This document shows, in pieces, positions 58,639-64,000 of a stretch of 64,000 bases of DNA. Source of the stretch: Neoaquamicrobium sediminum (GTDB taxonomy: Bacteria > Pseudomonadota > Alphaproteobacteria > Rhizobiales > Rhizobiaceae); NCBI RefSeq assembly GCF_013240295.1, contig NZ_JABETK010000002.1, forward strand, positions 1 through 64,000, given 5' to 3'. The notes under the pieces were generated by a model that worked only from the letters and a program-made list of their open reading frames with translations, had not been told where the DNA came from and ran no database searches. Positions within the stretch are counted from its first letter, which is position 1. Every line of letters begins with the position of its first letter. Position numbers and translations under genes: made by a program.

Positions 58639-59436
58639 ATGATGCAAGGTAAGGGGGCTGTGCGCGCGATGCGGTTTCTTGCAAGGGGAGCTGCATCCTT
58701 GCGCAAGGCAGGCGCGGGCGGCGCAACACTGCTTGAGGGCGGTGATCGCGGAACGATCGCGATCGAGACGGATGCGCTGGGGCGCCTGGCGAATGCGGGG
58801 CTGGTCTCGATTTCCGATGAAGAAATCAGGCTGACGGAGGTCGGAACGCGCTCGCTACGAGAAGTGACTACCATGCAGGTGGAACAACCGCAGGCCCGCA
58901 GTGAGATCGGCGCCGCCACGGTTGTGGTGGAGGGCGCGAGCCAGTCTGTATCGATCAACCATGCCGAGTCGCCACTTGCACTTTTGTGGCGACGCAAGGC
59001 GCGCGACGGCTCACGCTTCCTAGAAGCACGGGAGTTTCGGGCAGGCGAGCGCCTCAGGTCTGATTATACCCGCGGGCAGCTTGTGCCGCGCCTGGGCGTC
59101 AACTGGAACAGCTTCGGCACGGGGCACGCGGACGGCGGCGGTGCGGGCGGCATCGCCGACCTGACCGACGCGGCTCTCGCGGCGCGCAAGCGGGTCGACC
59201 ACGCGATCAGCGCGGTGGGCCCGGAACTTGCGGGCGTGCTGGTCGATGTATGCTGCTTCCTCAAAGGGCTCGAGCAGGTGGAGGCCGAACGAAGATGGCC
59301 GGCACGCTCGGCAAAGGTGGTGCTGAAATCTGCGCTTTCGGCGCTGGCACGACACTACGAACCGAACCCCGCCTCTCGGGCTCGGGAGCCTCTGCTCCAT
59401 TGGGGAACGGATGATTACCGTCCGACCATTCGCTGA
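58639..59436 (+). CDS. DUF6456 family protein
   Basis: 265-residue protein. Residues about 5-75 look like a winged helix (AIETDALGRLANAGLVSISDEEIRLTEVGTRSLRE), followed by a conserved domain (LALLWRRKARDGSRFLEAREFRAGERLRSDYTRGQLVPRLGVNW). A conserved alphaproteobacterial protein; function unknown. It follows the DnaA-IV-like gene by 10 bases and is likely co-transcribed. If the winged helix is real, the operon encodes two DNA-binding proteins. Confidence 0.8.
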   Translation: MMQGKGAVRAMRFLARGAASLRKAGAGGATLLEGGDRGTIAIETDALGRLANAGLVSISDEEIRLTEVGTRSLREVTTMQVEQPQARSEIGAATVVVEGASQSVSINHAESPLALLWRRKARDGSRFLEAREFRAGERLRSDYTRGQLVPRLGVNWNSFGTGHADGGGAGGIADLTDAALAARKRVDHAISAVGPELAGVLVDVCCFLKGLEQVEAERRWPARSAKVVLKSALSALARHYEPNPASRAREPLLHWGTDDYRPTIR

Positions 59437-59441
59437 GCTGA

Positions 59442-59876
59442 TCAGGATACTGCGGGCGCGGACAACGCGTCTTCCGCCTCGCGGCGGATGCGCTGAACCA
59501 TCGAGCGCAATCCATTGGCCCGCTGTGGCGTGAGATGCTCGTCGAGCCCCAGTTCCCGCAGCGTTGCTTCCGCATCGGTGGCAAGGATTTGCGATGCCTT
59601 ACGGTCGGAATACAGTGCAAGCAGGATAGCGACCAGCCCTCGCACGATATGGGCGTCGGAATCGCCGAGGAACTTCAGCGTCGGATCATCGCCCTTGCCC
59701 CGGGTCGTGTGCAGCCAGACCTGGCTGGCGCAACCGCGCACCTTGTGGGCGTCATCACGAGCGTCGTCCGGATAGGGAGGCAGGTCTCCGCCCAGTTCGA
59801 TCACGTACCGATAGCGATCCTCCCAATCGTCGAGGAAGGCGAAGTCGTCGCGGATGGTTTCGATCGTGGCGCTCAT
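59442..59876 (-). CDS. sufE: SufE family cysteine desulfurase sulfur acceptor
   Basis: 144-residue SufE that takes persulfide sulfur from SufS for Fe-S cluster assembly. The active cysteine is in VRGCASQVW (about residue 50); IRDDFAFLDDWEDRYRYVIELGGDLPPYPDDA is the conserved N-terminus. No other suf gene is adjacent. The start at MSATIETIRDD (59876) is correct; a longer frame extends through the neighbouring gene and is rejected. Confidence 0.92.
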   Translation of the reverse strand: MSATIETIRDDFAFLDDWEDRYRYVIELGGDLPPYPDDARDDAHKVRGCASQVWLHTTRGKGDDPTLKFLGDSDAHIVRGLVAILLALYSDRKASQILATDAEATLRELGLDEHLTPQRANGLRSMVQRIRREAEDALSAPAVS

Positions 59877-59907
59877 CGCCCGGATATAGAGTGTGCCGCC
59901 TTCGCTG

Positions 59908-60282
59908 TCACTCCTGCGGGCGTGCCACGGGCTCGGAGGGCGTCGGCACCGATCCGGTGTGGATCGGCTCAACCGGCGGGACAAGGTCTGAACTCGCAGC
60001 CATATTGGACGTCTCGCCGAAATGCTCGTCCAGCAAGCCGTAGGCGATACGCGCGCCTTCGCGGGCCCGGACACCGATCGTCTGCATGGCAGACCGTCCC
60101 ACGTCACAGACATCCGGCTGACGTTCACACAACCCCGCCATATCGCCGATTGCCGCACGGGCCGCAAAGAAGGCCTCGATGGCTCCCACGGTGGGCTGGC
60201 CTTCGTTGTTCTCGGCCCCGCCGAACGGAATCAGCAAGAGCACCAGCGACAGCCAGAAAGCAGACTTGATCAGGAACCCCAT
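59908..60282 (-). CDS. DUF5330 domain-containing protein
   Basis: 124-residue protein with an N-terminal membrane helix or signal (MGFLIKSAFWLSLVLLLIPFG), a conserved domain with CERQPDVCDVG (two cysteines), and a Pro/Ser-rich tail. Found in Hyphomicrobiales; function unknown. Exported or membrane-anchored. Located upstream of sufE on the same strand. Confidence 0.8.
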   Translation of the reverse strand: MGFLIKSAFWLSLVLLLIPFGGAENNEGQPTVGAIEAFFAARAAIGDMAGLCERQPDVCDVGRSAMQTIGVRAREGARIAYGLLDEHFGETSNMAASSDLVPPVEPIHTGSVPTPSEPVARPQE

Positions 60283-60738
60283 GACTTCACCCTCGATATC
60301 AGCGCGGACTCATCCCCAATTCCGCGAATGCAGTCATACAATGCACGACGCGCGCAAAAGACCGCTTGCGGCACTCGGTCAGATTCGCATCAAATTCAGT
60401 TCAAATTTTAGCTTTCCGCATTCGTATCGATCTTGAATCTGAGTTGATACGAATGCTTGTTAGGTCAGTCGCTGCTTAACTATATGAAATTGCGTGCATA
60501 ATTGGCCTGCCTGATTGGCCGGCGTCTCATTTCGAGGTGCCGGTTCGGGACGATCCCGCCCTTACCCTCTGTTTACCATGGCGCGAATTCGGCCCTTTCT
60601 GCAGCGAATAATCCTTTGGAAAGCGGTGTCTCGGGGCCGATCGCGGCGTCGCGTTTATTCATTCCTTAAACCGCGGCTGCGAGTGTCGGGGCCAATGAGA
60701 TTGATCCGCAAAAGCGGACACTGTGCGAGTGCGTTGAG
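60283..60738. promoter_or_regulatory. intergenic region with 11-bp inverted repeat upstream of the sensor kinase gene
   Basis: No gene seen. It contains GCATTCGTATC (60418-60428) and its exact complement GATACGAATGC (60446-60456), with a 17-base spacer. GANTC sites occur at 60382 and 60435 (inside the spacer). The region 60380-60500 is A+T-rich and could hold promoters for both divergent genes. Boundaries and role are inference. Confidence 0.5.
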
Positions 60739-62523
60739 TTGAGTGCAGATGCAACCAGACCGGGCAACTGGATCACAGGGCTGATCGCGGTAAGCGAGCG
60801 CCTTGTCCATCCTGCCGTGCACGGAAATGAGCGTGAACGGCAGCATCGCCTGCTGGTCGCGCTTCTGGCTGGACCCTTCATCCTGACGGCCGCGATCGTG
60901 CAAGTTACGATGCCGGCTTATGGCCCTTCGGTCAGCATGGCGCTTCTATGTGCCACCTACGGGCTGAGCTGGCTGGCGGCGCTGACAACAAGTACTCGGG
61001 GCTCTTCCCGCACAATGGAGATCGCGGTGCTCGCGGGCGCGGCAGGCGTCTCCGGTCTGCTGGTCGCTTTGGGCGGCGGTTTCAGTGCGCCGCTGGCGGT
61101 TCTTGTGGCTGCATTGGCGGCTGAAATCTATTGGATCAGCCGTTCGCGCAACGCCGCCATGATCGGCGGCGCGATGGCTTTCGGTTCAGCCGTTCTATTT
61201 GGTCAGGCAATTGCAGCCGAGGGCGCATCGATGTCGGCCTGGGTCTGGGCGACGCCATTGCTCTACGTCGCGACGCTCGTTGGCCGTTTGCTGAAGTATG
61301 AGCCACGGAATCAAAACGGTGCCGTCGATCTCGCCAGCGTTCTGCCTGAAGCCTGTTTCGATGCGCTGGTTGCAAGGATCACCCGCGTTGGCGAAGTGGA
61401 GAACGCGTCGAGCCACGCCTTGGCCACGCTTGGCGTCGAGCCCGAGTTGCTGCTTGGCACCGGACTGTTCGAGCGCATTCATGTGGCAGACCGGGTCGCG
61501 TTTCTGTGCACGGTGGCAGACGTTCACGACAGCGGCAGGCCGGCGCGGTGCGAGCTGCGTATCCGCATGCCGATGACGGTCGACGGGAGCAGGGGCGGCT
61601 ACCGGCACTTCGATCTCGAGATTCTGCGCGCACGCAAGGGTGACGATACGGTTGTCGCCATCGTGCGCGACGGACGGGAAATAGCCGAGCTTCGCGGCGA
61701 ACTTGCGCGCGCCGTTGAACAGGCGGGTGCGATGGAAGTGGCCAAGAGCAGGTTCCTCGCCGCAGTCAGTCACGAGCTGCGCACACCGCTGAACGCGATC
61801 ATCGGGTTCTCGGACATGCTTTTGCATCCGGAAATTTCCGGCGAGTTGGCGGCCAAGCAGGCCGAGCACGTGCAGTTGATCGGCGAAGCGGGCAATCATC
61901 TGCTGTCGGTCGTCAATGCGATCCTGGACGTCTCGAAGATCGAGTCGGGCTCCTATCAGATCTATGTCGAGCCGTTCGATCTTAAGCCGGCCGTGGAGAT
62001 GTGCCGGGCGATGCTGGAGCCGCAGGCAAAGGCAAAGAACATTGCGCTGTCCGTCAGGCTGCCGCAGGGGTTGAGCCCGATTGCGGGAGACCAGCGGGCG
62101 GTGCAGCAGATCCTGCTCAACCTTTTGTCCAACGCCATCAAGTTCACGCCTGACGGTGGCAGCGTCAGCGTCAGCGCGGCTTCGCACGGCGATACTGTTC
62201 GTATTTTCGTCAACGATACAGGCATCGGCCTGTCATCGGACGAGCTGGCTCAGGTCGGAAGGCCGTTCGTGCAAGTGCACAACGACTATACGCGCCAATT
62301 CCAGGGGACGGGCCTCGGGCTGTCGCTGGTCAAGGGGCTGGTTGAATTGCATAAGGGCACGATGACCATCGAGAGCGCCACGGGGCTGGGCACGACGGTG
62401 ACAATCGGCCTGCCATCGGCAGCGCCCAGCGAGCTGGGCGGCGATGATGACGAGAACGAAGTTGAGGCAACACGAGGCGAGAAAGGGGAGAGATATGGCA
62501 TCGCGCTCCGCAAGACCGCCTAG
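60739..62523 (+). CDS. membrane sensor histidine kinase, DivJ/PleC-like
   Basis: 594-residue kinase. The N-terminal third has about six membrane helices (residues 40-190), followed by a PAS-like domain (about 205-330), the dimerisation/phosphoacceptor domain with SHELRTPLNAIIGFSDMLLHPEISGE and the HATPase domain (NLLSNAIKFTPDGG, DTGIGLSSDEL, GTGLGLSLVKGL). Its layout fits the DivJ-like kinases that act on DivK in rhizobia, but PleC and other PAS kinases are similar. The start is TTG at 60739. The peptidoglycan-binding gene overlaps its 3' end. Confidence 0.82.
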   Translation: MSADATRPGNWITGLIAVSERLVHPAVHGNERERQHRLLVALLAGPFILTAAIVQVTMPAYGPSVSMALLCATYGLSWLAALTTSTRGSSRTMEIAVLAGAAGVSGLLVALGGGFSAPLAVLVAALAAEIYWISRSRNAAMIGGAMAFGSAVLFGQAIAAEGASMSAWVWATPLLYVATLVGRLLKYEPRNQNGAVDLASVLPEACFDALVARITRVGEVENASSHALATLGVEPELLLGTGLFERIHVADRVAFLCTVADVHDSGRPARCELRIRMPMTVDGSRGGYRHFDLEILRARKGDDTVVAIVRDGREIAELRGELARAVEQAGAMEVAKSRFLAAVSHELRTPLNAIIGFSDMLLHPEISGELAAKQAEHVQLIGEAGNHLLSVVNAILDVSKIESGSYQIYVEPFDLKPAVEMCRAMLEPQAKAKNIALSVRLPQGLSPIAGDQRAVQQILLNLLSNAIKFTPDGGSVSVSAASHGDTVRIFVNDTGIGLSSDELAQVGRPFVQVHNDYTRQFQGTGLGLSLVKGLVELHKGTMTIESATGLGTTVTIGLPSAAPSELGGDDDENEVEATRGEKGERYGIALRKTA

Positions 62524-63373
62524 GCGCCGTACGGCGGCTGAGGAAATTTTTGACGAGGGAAGCGGCGTCGCAGCTTTCCTGATGCGCCATAGGATGGCGG
62601 TGGGCGGCTTGACCGCATTCGCAGTGGCGTTTTCCTATGTCGCGGCAAATGCGGTCTGGTATCAGCCCCATGCCCACGGCAGCGCATTCTTCGCAACGCG
62701 GCCGCTCGTGGCTACGCCGGAAAGTGAATTCGCAGGCGGCGGAGCAGAGATCGCCGACGGCGAGACGGTGATCCGGCTGGAGCGCGAGGAGCAGACTTCG
62801 TCGGCAGAGTTGCCGTCAGCTCGACCGCAGACGACGCAGACACCGGCGATAGAGACGCTGATCGCCGCGCCCGCGCCGAACCCGGCCGAAGTGCCCATGC
62901 CGGCAATCTCGCCGCGAGGCGATCCGGTCGTAGAGGACGTCCAGCGCATTCTGGCCGAGCTGAAGCTTTACGACGGCAAGATCGACGGGCTGACTGGCCC
63001 GCAAACCCGCAGCGCCATCGAGGGCTATCGCAAGATGGTCGGCCTGAGCGTCTCAGCGGAAATCGACGATCAGCTTCTGACGCAGCTTGGCGCGGCGCCG
63101 CGTTCGGTAAGCGGGGCCCCGCCTTTGCCTGAGGGTTCGCCAGGTACTGACCTGATCGAGACGTCGTCGGCTGGGGTCGGCGATGCCACCGTCAAGCGTA
63201 TCCAGGCCGGCTTGAAAGCGTTCGGGAATGAGGGGATCGAGGTCGACGGGGTCGTGGGTTCCAGGACGAGGTCGGCGATACTCGAGTTTCAGTCGCTGTT
63301 CGGCCTTCCCGAGACCGGCGAGCCCGACGAGGCGCTCTATGCGAAGATGCGCGAGATCGGCCTTGCGGACTGA
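62495..63373 (+). CDS. peptidoglycan-binding domain protein
   Basis: 292-residue membrane-anchored protein: one N-terminal helix (RMAVGGLTAFAVAFSYVAANAVWY, residues about 32-55), a Pro/Ala-rich linker, and two peptidoglycan-binding type 1 domains (DVQRILAELKLYDGKIDGLTGPQTRSAIEGYRK; VKRIQAGLKAFGNEGIEVDGVVGSRTRSAILEFQ). Start with an AAAGGGGAGAG box inside the end of the kinase gene, so translation is coupled. A role in cell-wall anchoring or envelope sensing with the kinase is inferred. Confidence 0.83.
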   Translation: MASRSARPPRRRTAAEEIFDEGSGVAAFLMRHRMAVGGLTAFAVAFSYVAANAVWYQPHAHGSAFFATRPLVATPESEFAGGGAEIADGETVIRLEREEQTSSAELPSARPQTTQTPAIETLIAAPAPNPAEVPMPAISPRGDPVVEDVQRILAELKLYDGKIDGLTGPQTRSAIEGYRKMVGLSVSAEIDDQLLTQLGAAPRSVSGAPPLPEGSPGTDLIETSSAGVGDATVKRIQAGLKAFGNEGIEVDGVVGSRTRSAILEFQSLFGLPETGEPDEALYAKMREIGLAD

Positions 63374-63382
63374 GTTCCGCAC

Positions 63383-63730
63383 ATGCGTCTAACAACCGAT
63401 TTCTGGGTTTCATCGATCGTCCGACGGGCCTTTTCCGCCGGCGGTTTCGCTGCTGTCGCGCGGCGCGGCGCCAGCGAGGCGGGGGCTGTGATGATTACCC
63501 AGCGCGACCGCATGGGACAGACCCGACTTTACGGACCGGCGCCTCAAACCAGCTATGAGGATGCGAAGCCAGACCAGCGGCTTTTCGTTGAGCTTCTGAA
63601 TTCGGATGACGAGCAATCGATCCACGACAAGATAGAACGGGAACTGCGGTTCGATCCGGATATCTGGGTGGTTGAGCTCGAAGTCGACGACGCACTGTTC
63701 GCAGAACTTGTGAACGTTACGACGCCCTGA
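63383..63730 (+). CDS. DUF1491 family protein
   Basis: 115-residue protein starting MRLTTDFWVSSIVRRAF and containing the segments typical of DUF1491 (GAVMITQRDRMGQTRLYGPAPQ, RFDPDIWVVELE). Function unknown. Last gene of the kinase / peptidoglycan-binding / DUF1491 cluster, 9 bases after the previous stop. Confidence 0.88.
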   Translation: MRLTTDFWVSSIVRRAFSAGGFAAVARRGASEAGAVMITQRDRMGQTRLYGPAPQTSYEDAKPDQRLFVELLNSDDEQSIHDKIERELRFDPDIWVVELEVDDALFAELVNVTTP

Positions 63731-64000
63731 GCCTCGTCGATGATGGGCCCCGTTGGTTGGCCGGTTCTCGATGAAGATTCTCGTGCGGCGATTCGCGCCA
63801 TGCTTCGACAAATCTCGATGCGGTTTCGGAGCTTACGGCAGCGTAGGCATCGAGAAATGCGGCGATGGAGCGGATGTCCTGGCTGCGGTCGCGGCGGACG
63901 CACTGCATCAGCAGAAACGCCTGCTCATCTGAAAGACATAGCGCACGCAGGGCAACGATGAAGGACGAGACATCGCTGTCGTCGGCGATCGCGGCCGCGC
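63717..64000 (-). CDS. C-terminal part of a DUF2336-like protein (runs out of the window)
   Basis: At least 94 residues are readable without a stop from the window edge to the TGA at 63717. The segment SFIVALRALCLSDEQAFLLMQCVRRDRSQDIRSIAAFLDAYAAVS resembles the C-terminal region of alphaproteobacterial DUF2336 proteins. The last 14 bases overlap the convergent DUF1491 gene. The N-terminus lies outside the window, so the family call is tentative. Confidence 0.55.
   Translation of the reverse strand, partial: AAAIADDSDVSSFIVALRALCLSDEQAFLLMQCVRRDRSQDIRSIAAFLDAYAAVSSETASRFVEAWRESPHENLHREPANQRGPSSTRLRAS

Noticed and set aside
59877..60167. N-terminal extension of SufE
   Set aside because: It overlaps the DUF5330 gene in another frame and has no conservation; the SufE family starts at 59876.
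1..64000. CRISPR arrays, insertion sequences, integrases, prophage genes, rRNA operon
   Set aside because: None seen: no regularly spaced repeats, no transposase or integrase motifs, no 16S/23S-like sequence. Base composition is uniform except for short regulatory tracts.

Overview
The window is GC-rich, densely packed bacterial chromosome, most likely from an alphaproteobacterium of the order Hyphomicrobiales (Rhizobiales), in or near Phyllobacteriaceae/Mesorhizobium. The evidence is the gene content: a MucR/Ros zinc-finger regulator, a fused CysN-CysC, a choline sulfatase-type bet operon, a rhizobial-type asparaginase, carboxynorspermidine genes, and small conserved families such as DUF1491, DUF5330, DUF6456 and TIGR03808. 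I see no insertion sequence, prophage, CRISPR array or plasmid-type gene. It reads as core chromosome with some accessory metabolism.

Layout. 0-10 kb: HAD hydrolase remnant, lipoprotein, threonine synthase, M16 peptidase, RimJ-like acetyltransferase, a membrane GGDEF-EAL protein, YqgE, a DsbD-N-like secreted protein, peroxiredoxin and a DUF427 gene with an internal stop. 10-20 kb: class-III aminotransferase, acyl-CoA synthetase, a divergent HxlR/MFS pair, DUF1499, MBL hydrolase, BioY, DegT aminotransferase. 20-27 kb: tRNA-Gln, the sulfate activation operon cysD-cysNC-cysQ, and the spermidine pair nspC/carboxynorspermidine synthase. 27-31 kb: a DUF2339 membrane protein and a GAF-GGDEF protein with a hidden PilZ-like tail. 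31-38.5 kb: tRNA-Pro and the minus-strand operon betI-betC-GST-dehydratase-betA-betB with a palindromic BetI-type operator. 38.6-48 kb: thiolase+SDR, AraC regulator, two VOC proteins, DUF3750, asparaginase, TIGR03808 protein, Gre factor, methylmalonyl-CoA mutase-like small subunit. 48-57 kb: HerA-like ATPase, L,D-transpeptidase, haloacid dehalogenase, IlvE, SodB, two c-type cytochromes, oligopeptidase B. 57-64 kb: mucR, a small conserved gene, a stand-alone DnaA domain-IV protein with a DUF6456 gene, SufE, DUF5330, a DivJ-like sensor kinase, a peptidoglycan-binding protein, DUF1491 and the end of a DUF2336-like gene.

Major caveat: at least a dozen genes that should be single reading frames are broken by one-base shifts, mostly at short homopolymer runs (lipoprotein, MFS twice, BioY, CysD, GGDEF-PilZ, BetA, AraC, VOC, dehalogenase twice, oligopeptidase B twice). 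The full protein can be read across each break with one base added or removed, so I treat them as probable sequence errors, not decay. This matters because it creates false novelties: an apparent 1073-residue BetA-BetB fusion and an apparent three-gene operon where there is one peptidase gene.

I found no clearly new multi-gene system. The points most worth a second look are the GST and PLP-dehydratase genes embedded in the choline-sulfate/betaine operon, the repeats around the mucR start, the solitary DnaA domain-IV protein with an altered recognition residue, an 11-bp inverted repeat upstream of the sensor kinase, and the PilZ-like domain hidden behind a frameshift.
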